Assembly: GCA_030386875.1 (NCBI GenBank) | Contig: CM059563.1 | Coordinates: 13,100,001 to 13,164,000, forward strand | DNA length: 64,000 nucleotides | DNA from: Morinoia aosen | Taxonomy: Eukaryota; Arthropoda; Malacostraca; Amphipoda; Talitridae | Direction: 5' to 3' | Shown: piece after piece, positions 1 through 12,400 of the stretch | Position numbering within the stretch: the first letter of the stretch is position 1 | Layout: every line of letters starts with the position of its first letter | The notes under the pieces: generated by a model | The model's database searches: none | The model's input: the letters and a program-made list of their open reading frames with translations, nothing else | Told to the model about the DNA's origin: nothing | Position numbers and translations under genes: made by a program

Positions 1-1610
1 AAAGCCACAATGTAATTCCGTCCAGAAAAAGAGTTTAAAGATGAAAATCATCCGGTTAATGCGCGAAAGAAGTAAGCAGGTCGGCGCTGAGTGGACGCGG
101 CTGGAGAGGCGGGTGTACATGGCACTCTCTTCCAGCGCGAGATCTTCCAGCAGATTCCAGTCTTTCAGAAACTGCCCGCTAGGAACTCTTGTGATCATCA
201 TACACGTATACAGGCGAGCGAGGCGCGCGACGAAACGAAAAAGTAGGACGATGAATATGAGGCATTCGATTTTATGAGGGCTTAAAATTCCTATAAGTTA
301 GAACTTCCTCTGACTAAATAACGATTCATGTTACAAAATTTTGCACCGGGATATCAAAAATCTGAGTTGAGCTCTCTCAGTTTTTGTATTTTATTCTCGA
401 AATATTATTCTAAATGAAAGATACTATATTTTCGAGTTCCTGCAATGTCGCTGTCGCAGTTATTAAGTTGAGTTTTTTAGTGCGCGTAACGAAGCTATTG
501 GCTCTCACCAAATTTTGGCTCTAGTCGGAAAAATAACTGCAGCACTAAAATCTTACGTTGGGGAAGGGGATAAATAGGATTCAATGAATAGTATTTTTAC
601 GTGTACATTGGTCCCAGCAGCAAAAGTTCTGTTGAGCTTGGTATATGTATATTTAACGGGAAAGGTAGATTCTGCCTATGGTTGCCTAGAGTAAAACTGT
701 TCACTCTAAGTATCTATTCCGATGAAAGCACCTAGCTTTTATAACCGAATCTAGCCAAACCATTTCGAGTTTAATCTAACGCAACATAACTCAAATCCAC
801 TTGACCTAATCTGAGGCCTCATAATCAATTCGAAACTAAACTAAAATCTACTCGAACCAACCTCACATTAAGTTGCGTTGACCAGCAGACCACCTACTAA
901 GTACCGTTGGTTTCTCCAGAAGTCCATAGAGAGCCTTTCGCAGTCGGTAACCTTTTGCCAGTGGTGGTAATTATTAGCATGCGCACGAAGAGGCAAATCG
1001 TGCTAATAGCTGCTACGAGCATGAGTTATTGCCGCAGAAACTCTCCAGTAATAAATGAAGTGCTTGCAGGCAAGCGTAAGCACAGGCAATACCTCGCATC
1101 ACACAATGTCCTGTGTGATGGGTTCGTCTTGTACGCTGAGTTTAGAACAGAATGCATTTAGTTTAGGTTGAGTTGACGCATAGTTCAAGTTAAGCAAATA
1201 GTTTTTCGTCATAACGTCAACACTTCACTGCGTAACGTATCATGAATATTACAGTTTTCACAGTAGACTATGTTTTTTGATGTAATTATCAAGGTTTAAT
1301 TTTCGATAAACTTTCATGATAAATTAGGCAATGAAGGTTAACAGCCTCGGCTGAGAAAGACCTGGCGTTAAGCAATCGTGAACGGATAGCCAGATAAATA
1401 ATCTTGATTGAATGATCTCATGGGATCGCTAAAAGCCCGAGTTTCACGTCTTTTAAAGTATTACCAGAAGAAGACGGAAAATAAATTGGTCATTAAAATA
1501 TCACAGGGTATGGGCTCCGGGTAATTAAGTAATGATCGATGTGTTCCGATAATGTGACGCCCAGAGTGGGCTGACGTTGAAACATGGAAGTAGGAGTCAG
1601 CTTGGGGCTG
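1..1610. other. unassigned AT-rich DNA
   Basis: No gene, RNA or transposon recognised on either strand. The longest ATG frame (907-1161, 84 codons) has no recognisable motif and is a length expected by chance. One small perfect hairpin is visible: arms catcacaca at 1097-1105 and tgtgtgatg at 1112-1120 with a 6-nt loop. Confidence 0.6.
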
Positions 1611-1846
1611 ACTTGAGCAAACTATTGGCACTAGTTTGGGCCGACCTAGCAACATGCTGACACTAGCACCGTATTGACCTAGTCTGGGCCCACCTAGCAA
1701 CATACTGACACTAGCGCCGGCTTGACCTAGTCTGGGCTCACCTAGCAACATGCTGACACTAGCGCCGGCTTGACCTAGTCTGGGCTCACCTAGCAACATA
1801 CTGACACTAGCGCCGGCTTGACCTAGTCTGGGCTAGCAACATGCTG
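1611..1846. repeat. 48-bp minisatellite, about 4.5 copies
   Basis: Copies of a 48-bp unit containing acctagcaacatgctgacac begin at 1644, 1692, 1740 and 1788. A degenerate, shortened copy precedes them (about 1611) and a last copy with a 5-bp deletion starts near 1833. Copies differ mainly at atgctg/atactg and at cgccggctt/caccgtatt. The unit is a multiple of three, so the minus strand shows a spurious 16-residue repeat (LLGEPRLGQAGASVSM) in an open frame at 1461-1799. I do not regard it as coding because the frame is only the array plus random flanks. Confidence 0.93.
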
Positions 1847-4800
1847 TGTATGCCCATTCACCAATATGCTGATGTTACAGCACGGATCACTTTACACAAA
1901 GCACTCATACAAAATTTCAAAATTAAGTCATTGCCTCATTTTCGATAAGAGCTCATCTCAGATAGTGTTCTGTACAGCCCCATTACCGGGCTAATGGCTG
2001 GGTCCAGCGCAGCGGCGTCTTGCCAGCCTTCGGGCCATGAGTTGCTGTCCGATTTGGTGTTTCCCATACCTGGATAGTGAGGGGATGCCTTATTTTTACA
2101 TAAGACGCCTGCGTTGTAAGTAACGTTACCTAGTAACTGAGAGACGATCTATCTGGTGTTGATGAGCATGCCATGTATGTTATATTGACATTCAGTTGTA
2201 TTTGGGGAATGACAATTGCAGTAAAATTTATTGTTTGTCTCAGGACAATCAATGTCGTGTAGTTTGGACTTGATTTTGAGTAAGAGATAAGCTCGCTATT
2301 CTACCACAACTATTTTATGAACTGTATTTACCATTTTACAGTTCGAAGTGGAACGCTTCCGAATTTTTGCCTGTCGAAGGAACCTTGCATAAAGTTTGAT
2401 ATTTGCAGTTTTAACCCTTGCGGATAATAATGTTATCAAAACACGTACTGATTTCCCTATGAGCTCGCCACAATAGCTGATACACAAACATTTGATTGTA
2501 TTTTAGAATATCTATTATTCTGTGAAATTTTCACTCCTACTTGCAGATCGTTGTGCAGATGAACACCAACTTCATTCTTGGGCATTTCATCATGTAGCGC
2601 ATTCTGCACAACTTCCTCACTTCTTCAAGTCATCTCCTACACAAGATCTAAAGCTAAAATCTTAACTCCAAATCCCAAAGGACATTGCACTATGCTCTAT
2701 CGTACTCTGATTTAGCTACAAGAACACATCAACTCAGTTCTTAACTCACCCTCACTTCTCCCCTCACCCAATGTACATACTCCAAAGGATCCCCACTCAC
2801 CCATTCCTGCAAGCAGTGGGCACCAGACGCGGAGAGCTCAATTCGAGCCAATTTCACCGCGATTACAACCGTTGGTCGCAGTTTCCAAATCAAGTCGCAC
2901 GTCGACTCCATCTTTTCTTAGGAGCAGACAGACGCACAAAATTTGGACTCCTTATCACCGGGCCTTACCTCGCCGCTGTAAGTGTTCGCAGTCAGCAGAG
3001 CTAATTCTTCTGCCTCGCTTACTGTTCTGTTGCGGGACCAGGCAGCCAAGCAATGCTTGGCCAATCGCTAATGACATATCATCGTCGGTCGGAGTCGTTA
3101 TGGCCGGACACCGCCGCTGTGAGCGCAGAAGCCGCCTCGGTTCTTCTCAGCTGGATTGATTTTACGAGCAGCTCTGCTGTTGAAGGGTCACTCATTTTAT
3201 GGTGGTTGAAGCTACATACCTGGCAGCTCAGTCTGCGCCATCTAGTCTCATTTGACATTTGTTCGCACCATTCTTTGTATTAGGGTTGTGTCGCGCACAT
3301 TCAATACGTGAGGCCAGGAGAATTTCGTTCAGAAAACCAATGCACATAATGATTTGATTTTACGAACATAAATACATTTCTGTTCGACAGGTATAATTAT
3401 AACGGTCCGAGAAAGCCTTTTTTTTGTTCTCTCACTAGTGGCTAAAAGGCGTTGTAATTTATGACAGCGATCTATATCTTGCTGATGTGTAGAGTTTGAA
3501 GTTGAGCATCATTTCAAGTCCAACTTTCCTGATAACATAATAATATCTGTACAAGGTTCATGCTTAAAAGAATTCGTTCATTGCTTTGTTGACTCCAACC
3601 TTGATCAATGAAATGTTAAAGGCAGAACAATTAAGGTATTGCAAAAGGTCATCATGAGTGTCACCACGAAAGAAACGTTCCTGAATACAATATTGTTCGA
3701 ATTTGCAGCAATGACTGAGGGGGAAAGTTTTACCAGAAATGCAGACGAGGAATCAAAGCGAAAAGCTTCATTACACTCGAAATTGACTGAACTTGAAAAT
3801 AACTGAGAAATCTCTCACCGCACACCCTGCACGATGATGACCACGAAAGCATACTAAAACATACGGAATAATTTACAGGAGGACGTCGCCAAGATCCGCT
3901 CTCTTCCTCGCTCATGGGCAGCGAATCAGAGCTCCGCTTTAGTTCTTAAAATGGCTTTTTCCAAGAGTGCTAATAAAATGTTAAGACAAACTAGCCTTCG
4001 GAGGTCTTGTGAAACATTCTCTGGACAACGCAAAAATGTTTTTTGGCTGCTATGATGGAGCATTCATTATTTTTGACCCAGTCAAGCCTGTCGACATTAA
4101 CGTATCGTCATCGCACGCCCCACGCAAGACCGTATGAGCAGCATCGGTCCGTATCATCTGAAATCTCCATAGCTGGCGAGCGGCTTCTTGCATCGATAAA
4201 CAGAACCAATATGGAACCGCAAAGCTCCAGCGTTCTGAAGAGTGATTTTTTCTTCGATTGATGATTTTAATGAAGGTGCTATATTGACATTAATCGTTCG
4301 ATGAGCTCCATCCCAAACAGTGCAGCCCACTCTAAGCACACATCATCTCATTCACTAAATCTCGAGACTTCATTCAGTGTGCCGGGGACTGGAGTACACA
4401 ACTTGCCTCACATTCCTCAGCGCAAATTGCAGGCTCTTATATGCTACCCAGAATTTATTGTTAACTGTCAGGTGCTTGACAACGCTTCTGTGCAAACAGC
4501 CGAGGAAAAACTCTGTTCTGCAGCAGCTCTGTAACTGGAGAGTTTACTCACTGTGTTGTTTCTAAGAGTTTTTTCCACGATATTGCAGCCCGTGGATAGT
4601 TTTGAAGCGCCGACGGAGGCCGTCCGTCAGAAGTTTGATGGCGATTTCTGGATGAAATATGCAGCATAAAAGCTTAGATGGGCAGCCCAGAAGCTGCTAT
4701 TTCTACACCTGCTCGTTCGAGACCAACAAACGCAAGATTTATTTAAGGCGGCAAATACGAACCCTCGTCGTGCATCTAACAAGACGGAACGCGTTGTTTC

Positions 4801-6059
4801 TCTCGGACGCGCAGCCTCGTACGTGGCCTCAGTAAACATAAGACAGAGGCACTTCATATGATGCACGATGCGCATCAATTTGGTTGTAGTGTTCAGGCGC
4901 GAGAGATTGGCCTCGGCCGGCACTCAATAAAACATGACTAATTGTTCTAAAGAATGCAAGTGAGCTTGAGCAATGCGGAGAACAAATAAGGATTGCAAAT
5001 GAGATGGTCTCCTCTTGGATCCGGCCATGTTTTTCTTTATGACTTTCTGAGGAACGTTAATAACCTGTAGATTCAAGCGATAGAGGTGCGTAGCCATCGA
5101 CGCAAAGCGCTATTGGCTTGTTAGGTTAAACTCTTATGATGAGCCGTCCAAATTAAATTAAGTTCAGAGCACTTCAGCTATCTGGCGTTGCCGAAAAGAA
5201 CGCCGACTTGGCATAAATCTGTCCATTCACCCCCTGCCCTTCACCATAACAATTTGTAGTTACAGCGATACCAACACCTTCTGTGATCAGGAAACAGCGG
5301 CGTAACCAACCGTCCGTCATGCCTGGCATCTTCGTCCTTCTTCTTCAGCCTCCGAGAAGCCCTGAGAGCGGACGAGGAGCCGGAGATCGGTTTTGGATCG
5401 GTCCGTGTGAAGGCCGGCCGATCGCACCAGAGACGCGCCGACTGCCCAATCTTTATGGAGTTTGTGACACCTTAGGCGCGAAATGTTTAAGGAAGAGCAC
5501 GTAAGAGACTGGGCCGCCTGTGGAGTTCACCTGTAATTAGAAGAGCAACGCCAACGCCGCCGACTCCAACACTCGTTATGGAAATTATAACGTTACACAA
5601 TCTCTAATGTCATCCGTCCATCTCGCTTTGTGTATCTGATGAGAAATAAGTGAGCGTAAGCGGCAGCTGAATTCTCACCTTCATTTCGCCGCCTTTTTAT
5701 TAGATTTCTGATGCACGACCTTTCATTTGAGATCACATAAACCGCGCGGTTACCCATACAAACATTAAGTTTCTTTACGCATCCTTTTACAGGAGGTATT
5801 CTCTGGAACACGTCAGTCTTAATTTGTCCGTTTAAAAAACGGGGATGACCTCAAGTTTTGTTTCTATAGATAAAAGACAAATGAGACTAGCACGTCGACG
5901 GCAAGTTGACGATCGCGTATTTTACTGCAAGACGACTTAACAATGAGTTTACGTTCACGGTTGTCCTGAGGCCCGATGTAAAGAGCTGGGAATCAATTTT
6001 TCGTGGGTCGTAACAATCTTCTCCTTCATTTCTTTGTAAGTAAATTGTAATGAAACAAG
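1847..6059. other. unassigned DNA
   Basis: No gene recognised. The stretch at about 2535-2790 is poor in G on the plus strand (a C/T/A-biased run). 1980-2050 and 4600-4900 are richer in GC than their surroundings. Open frames here are at most 98 codons, overlap one another in several frames and show no family motif. Confidence 0.55.
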
Positions 6060-6385
6060 AAATAAAAATTTTAGAAATGCAGATCGGGATGCATTTATTT
6101 TAAAAATGCAAGCGTAAAATGCACCGATATTCTAGAAATGCAAGTCAAGATACATTTATTTTCAATATTCAACTCAGCATGCTTCCATTCTTGAGTACAT
6201 AGAAATGGATGTTTGACACATTTATTTCAGATATGCAAGTCACAAAAATGCAAGGCGGGATTAATTTATTCCAGAAATGTATGCCGGATGCGTATACTCT
6301 ATATAAAACAAACTACGAATGAATTCATTCAAGAAATTCGAGTTGAGTTTAAGTCGTTTCAGAAATTCACGTTTGGAATGCATAA
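6060..6385. repeat. decayed short tandem repeat (agaaatgcaagtc family)
   Basis: The motif agaaatgcaag followed by (t/c)atttatttt recurs irregularly near 6073, 6104, 6133, 6228, 6245 and 6271, with weaker echoes to 6385. Spacing is about 30 bp or multiples of it, with many substitutions, so this reads as an old array that has lost homogeneity. Confidence 0.5.
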
Positions 6386-7200
6386 TGTATTAACGTACGA
6401 GTGTGTCCGGGAGTGAGTCAGAATCACCTATACATATTGATTAAAATTGCAGCAACAGTGCATAATTTTTTGTATTACAGTTTCATATTTTGTCGTAACC
6501 ATGAATTTGATATGCTAAATAGTCAGAAGTAAGGTAAAAAAAGAATGCTCTTTGCATGCAGCTTACCGATCACATTGCACGTATATTGTGAACGTTGCTA
6601 GAAGCAGTGCCGCGCACTCAACCCTCGAGTTATATCACATCACCTTGTGCAACCTCAACACGTAGGAATAGGAGCTAGTCAGAGCTATTCCAATAATTCG
6701 ATGCTTGGTTCAAGTTAGGAACAGCTATAAATAACTGATGTTAATTTTTATCCAAAGTCGACAGAATTTTCATCCGAAGTAAGCCGAAGTTTGCATAAGG
6801 AGTAGCTTAACTCGAGGATAGACTGCATATTTTGACAGCTGCTGCACAGCTGCGAATGTTACCTCATCCATCTTTTTTCTAAGAAAACGGAAATGCAAAG
6901 GACACGATTTTCTGAAACGCTTAACACAGTAATGAAACCACGTTCAAGTTCTTCATTGTGACTTCAGAAGAACGATAATTCACGTTCAATGAGGTTGGTA
7001 TTTCGGCGATAAAAAAGCTCTCTATGGTACAGAACGAAATCTAGAACTCTAAATTCAAGCCCCTTCATTCCGAAAAATTTGTGCTTAGCGCTTTGAATTT
7101 TTTCCAGAAATGAAATACGAAGATGATATATTTTTGGACTTAAATTCGATGTTACAAACCATGGAGCGTGCTCAGTTAGAGTAGTTTTTCTTCCTGTATC
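6386..7200. other. unassigned DNA
   Basis: Nothing recognised in this stretch on either strand. Confidence 0.55.
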
Positions 7201-7606
7201 GCTGCCAACCAGTACACTGTACATTGGATAGTGCCAACCAGTACACTGTACATCGGACGCTGCCAACCAGTACACTGCACATCGGACACTGCCAACCAGT
7301 ACACTGTACATCGGACGCTGCCAACCAGTACACTGCACATCGGACACTGCCAACCAGTACACTGTACATCGGACACTGCCAACCAGTACACTGTACATCG
7401 GACGCTGCCAACCAGTACACTGTACATCGGACGCTGCCAACCAGTACACTGTACATCGGACACTGCCAACCAGTACACTGTACATCGGACGCTGCCAACC
7501 AGTACACTGCACATCGGACACTGCCAACCAGTACACTGTACATCGGACACTGCCAACCAGTACACTGTACATCGGACGCTGCCAACCAGTACACTGTACA
7601 TCGCAT
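7201..7606. repeat. 29-bp minisatellite, 14 copies
   Basis: Fourteen head-to-tail 29-bp units start at 7201 and every 29 bp to 7578. The core is gccaaccagtacactgtaca. Units vary at the first base (g or a) and at tgta/tgca. Units 5-8 and 11-14 carry the same variant order, giving a six-unit (174-bp) higher-order period. Because 29 is not a multiple of three and the unit has no stop in three successive registers, several long frames appear on both strands (up to 202 codons). These are artefacts of the repeat. Confidence 0.97.
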
Positions 7607-8148
7607 AATACGTGTGGTGAGAAAATAATAAAAGTTCTATTTTAATATCCTATTTTGCCCGGAAATGATACTATGGTTACATCATCATATTTGGTCAACT
7701 AGTATCTGGTGTTCACAAAAACTGAGTCAAAAAAGCGTTATTTCATTGGCCAGTTTTAGAAATCAACTATCTTCTTACTCGAGAAAACATCCAAACACGC
7801 GAGAGGGACCGTGATTAAGTTTATTCCCGTCACAAAATAACTATATTGCGAAGTCTTTCGTTATTGTCAAATATTATCATCTGGTGAGCGTTATTACAGG
7901 AGACAGCTTCCTTGTGTATAGTTTTCAAACACGTGAAAACTTTGATCGTTCAGAAGGTTCTAAAGCAACGAGAAAATTGTGCTCATCAAATCGTTTCCCT
8001 GTGCAGTAAAGACTGATTTTACTGCAGATTTTCTTCCTATGTAAAAATAACAGTCCGTACGTTGCGTTTGAACTAAAGTAAACCGTTAATCGTGCGACAA
8101 GTTTTAATGAAGTGGAAATTGCGAGGCCAGAGAAGCTTTTCTTCGAAA
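7607..8148. other. unassigned DNA between two minisatellites
   Basis: Nothing recognised apart from the downstream tail of a minus-strand open frame that runs out of the 63-bp array to 7925. Confidence 0.5.
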
Positions 8149-8151
8149 TTA

Positions 8152-9334
8152 CGAGACGTACGGAACGCCGAAACGTACGGCACATCGAGAAGTACGCCGA
8201 GATGTACGGAACGTCAAAACGCACAGGGCGTTGAGACGTACGGCACATCGAGAAGTACGCCGAGATGTACGGAACGTCAAAACGCACAGGGCGTTGAGAC
8301 GTACGGCACATCGAGAAGTACGCCGAGATGTACGGAACGTCAAAACGCACAGGACGTTGAGACGTACGGCACATCGAGAAGTACGCCGAGATGTACGGAA
8401 CGTCAAAACGCACAGGGCGTTGAGACGTACGGCACATCGAGAAGTACGCCGAGATGTACGGAACGTCAAAACGCACAGGGCGTTGAGACGTACGGCACAT
8501 CGAGAAGTACGCCGAGATGTACGGAACGTCAAAACGCACAGGACGTTGAGACGTACGGCACATCGAGAAGTACGCCGAGATGTACGGAACGTCAAAACGC
8601 ACAGGGCGTTGAGACGTACGGCACATCGAGAAGTACGCCGAGATGTACGGAACGTCAAAACGCACAGGGCGTTGAGACGTACGGCACATCGAGAAGTACG
8701 CCGAGATGTACGGAACGTCAAAACGCACAGGGCGTTGAGACGTACGGCACATCGAGAAGTACGCCGAGATGTACGGAACGTCAAAACGCACAGGGCGTTG
8801 AGACGTACGGCACATCGAGAAGTACGCCGAGATGTACGGAACGTCAAAACGCACAGGGCGTTGAGACGTACGGCACATCGAGAAGTACGCCGAGATGTAC
8901 GGAACGTCAAAACGCACAGGGCGTTGAGACGTACGGCACATCGAGAAGTACGCCGAGATGTACGGAACGTCAAAACGCACAGGGCGTTGAGACGTACGGC
9001 ACATCGAGAAGTACGCCGAGATGTACGGAACGTCAAAACGCACAGGGCGTTGAGACGTACGGCACATCGAGAAGTACGCCGAGATGTACGGGACGTCAAA
9101 ACGCACAGGACGTCGAAACGTACGGCACATCGAGAAGTACGCCGAGATGTACTGAACGTCAAAACGCACAGGACGTTGAGACGTACGGCACATCGAGAAG
9201 TACGCCGAGATGTACGGAATGTCAAAACGCACAGGACGTTGAGACGTACGGCACATCGAGAAGTACGCCGAGATGTACGGAACGTCAAAACGCACAGGAC
9301 GTTGAGACGTACGGCACATCGAGATGTACGGAGC
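8152..9334. repeat. 63-bp CpG-rich minisatellite, about 18 copies
   Basis: The segment acgtacggcacatcgag recurs at exact 63-bp intervals from 8173 to 9307, which is 18 full periods without an indel. Main variants are gggcgttgag/ggacgttgag and a few single changes concentrated near the 3' end (after about 9080). Each unit carries about ten CpG dinucleotides, far more than the flanks. Inside the unit, gtacgg-type submotifs recur about every 15 bp, suggesting that the 63-mer grew from an older ~15-bp repeat. Confidence 0.97.
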
Positions 9335-9425
9335 GGAGATGTCCGGAATGTCGAGAAATATGTACGTAACGTTGAAGCGTAAGGCACGTGGAAACCTACG
9401 GGACTTCGTAAAGCCTACGCTACTA
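9335..9425. repeat. degenerate edge of the 63-bp array
   Basis: Diverged gtacgg/gtccgg/gtacgt/gtaagg/ctacgg blocks follow the regular array at roughly 15-18 bp spacing. They look like unamplified ancestral submotifs of the 63-bp unit. Confidence 0.6.
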
Positions 9426-12400
9426 CAGCAGATCTCCTCGTGCAGTATGCGCCACAAGACGCAAGATTGCGCACGCGCGCATAAACACACAAAAAACGCC
9501 TCCATTGTTCAGAGCGGGTCTGGGTGCGCCGAAAGAAGGCAACCGCGTAGTGCTGTTCAAGAATTCATCCCTGGCTTTAGACATCACATTTTCAAGCTAC
9601 TCTTTTTTTTTCGCAAGTCACGCCCGCGCGTTCTATGCTTCAATACAAGCGAGACTTTCTCCGCTGCATTGAAAGTAGGCAACAATTGCCTCGTTTTTCC
9701 TGATTTAATACATTTTTCTCGCTCAAAAGACAGTTTTTGGGATGGTCTCACTCGGCCATTGTTTGCGCGCGGCCTTTTTCTAAGCTCCTGCTCACCTCAG
9801 CAGCCGTATTTTTTTTCCTTCTCTTGTAAAAAATGCTGTGCAGCACCGCAGTCGCCTATATTCTATAGCGATGTATAGAAAACTTTTACAGATTATAGAA
9901 GATTTTTTTTAGAGCGAGTTCTTGCTCTGTTGCAGCGCCCGAAGTTTTCAATGCGTGACATCAAATGCAATTGTTCGTGCTTTATTTTCTTGCGAAATGT
10001 AGTGAATCCTGATCAATAGAACGGTTTCTGAGAAAACAATAAACAGTGGGCTAATTATTTTGATTGTGGGCAGTAACGAAAATTTCAATCCACAATTTCG
10101 AAGTTTAATCTTGTATTGATCTGAAATTTAAAATTTTACGTTTCAAAGGGAGTACAGCTACACAAAACACAGACCAAACGGGAGACGCTGATTCGACTTT
10201 AGCTCACTCAATAGTTCATACACACGGCTCCTGCCTCCGCCAATGTAACTCTCAACAGAAACGGAGCATACAACCAATGCAGAGGTATGATAGGCCTTGA
10301 TGAAAATCTGTTTGAACTGTTTCTTTTCAGTGGGATCAAGAGACCAGACATATGTAAATCTTACGACTATGTGTTTGCTAAACTGATGCTTCGTACATAA
10401 TGTTCATTTTCAGTGGCGTTTTTCTCACTCTTAGAAGCATTTTTCTTACGTTTCTAGTCTTTAATGGCATTTTTTCTACGGAAAACAATGGTAACAATTA
10501 TGACTAGATAGTTGGAAAAAAACCCAAATTTCTTTCGTGTAAGATTCGATGTAAAATAAGTCATTTTACATAGTAATTCAAATCACTTATAAGCTCAAAA
10601 AAATGACGCAAAACTGTAAATAATGCACTTTCTTTCATATTTTGAAGTTCTTGAGATTATGTGAATCAAATTGTATCACTTGCTGTTCTATGATGCCTCA
10701 AGCATGAGTTGAATTATTAAGAAATTGGCGATTTCAAGATTTACTTTCGTATGATGCAGATGCAAGAATATGGTCTGGCATTTGCTGCTGCTGGCATGAG
10801 CGAGGAAAGTGTGTATACTCTATTTACAGAGGGAGAGTTAGCTCAGTTTTTACTACCAGAGAGTTGAATTATGATGGCATTGACGTTTTGGTTTTCTCTG
10901 GATCTCTCTATCATGTACATTTTGTAGAACTTTTGAACAACCAAACAGTCTAAAACCCTTATACTCGTCACACGAATGTTTCTGCGCGCAACAACTAGCC
11001 CAGCGGGTGATACGTTGATCTAAAAAATACCGTTTACTGAAAAGTCTCATTGCCATCATTTTTTTTTTGAAAATAGAAGTTTCTCCTTGAAGCGATAGCT
11101 AACTATAAAAGATGAAAAATTGAAGAAAATGGAATTCTTACGCCTTCGTTGGAAAAAATGTGTGAATACTTTCCGCATTTTTACAGCTATTATATAGTCG
11201 TGATAGAGGAATGTCGATCCATTTCATTTACCGAGGATTTGATCGCTGTCGCTGTCGAGAATGTGATCGGCATTGACTATATGGAAATCGTGATGAAATC
11301 TCTATGTTCGAGTTTTCTACATGACTCCTCTCGTACCTTCCGTTAGGAGGATAAAGCTATTTTGTATGTCGTACGTGCGCAACATAGTCCAAAGAGCTGG
11401 TGGGCCATAGTTTGGAACTTTATTTTAGTTTTATTGCATCGATTTATGGTCTTTCGGTCATATCGTTCGCTGGAAACCTACACACTCAGCTGATCTTTTG
11501 TTGTTAATCAAATTTAACTCTAACACTCCACATTGAGTTATGTAAGTAACTCTACCTCTCCACATTGCAACATAATTCCAAATCAGTAGCGTCAACACAA
11601 AGAAACAACAGTTCAACAAGCAATATGCAAAAAAAAACATTGGCAGCTCCTAAAATTGTGTTAATTATATCTTTGAAGAATTTACATTAAGAAAAATCAT
11701 CAGTTTTCCTTCCGTTACCTCACGTCTCATGGTATGACGTGACAGCGCTTCTGTACTTCACAACATACTGATATTTCCCGACTCACTCATTAGCGAATTA
11801 CCTCAATAATAACAGAAGGGGCCATGTTGCTGTAGCTGCAGAAACAATATTTCGTGAAGATGAACGTGATTGCATTTCGTTGGTTGCCATTAGCTGAGCA
11901 TAATTCGTGCTAAATGACGCGTGAACGCGAGTGATTTCGAAACAGGATTTGAATTTTATTTCCTCAGCCTCTGAGTTGTGGAGGTTCCCAGCACATATTT
12001 TGCTCTGATCACCGGTAATCGCGGTCGTGTTTCACAAAAGAAAGTTTTATGAGGAATAGCAGAATTAGCCTCGGAGTTTATGGTGATTTCGCACGAGCTC
12101 CCATGCAGAAAATGGTCGATTTTAATAAAAACGTCTGTGAATGAAAGGCTCTGGTGATGGCCCACAACTCTGGGCGGGCATCTAAGCAATGTTTTTGTGG
12201 CTGCCCCGACGCACATTGGTCTTGGAAATGCAGGATACGCAGATTCAAATGTGTTACAACGCGTCATTAACCTAATTTGCATGACCTTATTTTGAGGAGA
12301 TATGGCTCTTTCAGAGACCTTCTGAGACAGTCCAACTACTGCGGCCACTCGTAACCATACGTAGTAAATGTTCACGGTGATAAAATATTCTATCTCGACG

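Larger units (their letters stand above)
7925..9505 (-). other. 526-codon open frame across the 63-bp array, probably non-coding
   Basis: From an ATG at 9505 the minus strand is open for 526 codons. About 70 unique residues come first, then a 21-residue repeat with the core FDVPYISAYFSMCRTSQRPV about eighteen times, then roughly 90 unique residues. I see no signal peptide, no domain and no known repeat family. Three other frames across the same array are also open (plus 8092-9369, plus 8231-9382, minus 8149-9387), because the 63-bp unit has no stop in those frames. That is the expected behaviour of a non-coding array with a unit divisible by three. The frame does extend past both array edges, so transcription is worth testing, but I do not call a gene. 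Confidence 0.15.

Noticed and set aside
7201-7606. CRISPR-like array of ~29-bp direct repeats
   Set aside because: The units are directly adjacent with no unique spacers, and the sequence context is eukaryotic. It is an ordinary minisatellite.
6964-7628. Long frames on both strands (up to 202 codons) over the 29-bp array
   Set aside because: A stop-free unit not divisible by three opens all frames of a strand; there is no start context or domain.
11956-12375. 139-codon minus-strand frame as a gene
   Set aside because: No recognisable motif; about one frame of this length is expected by chance in 64 kb of this composition.
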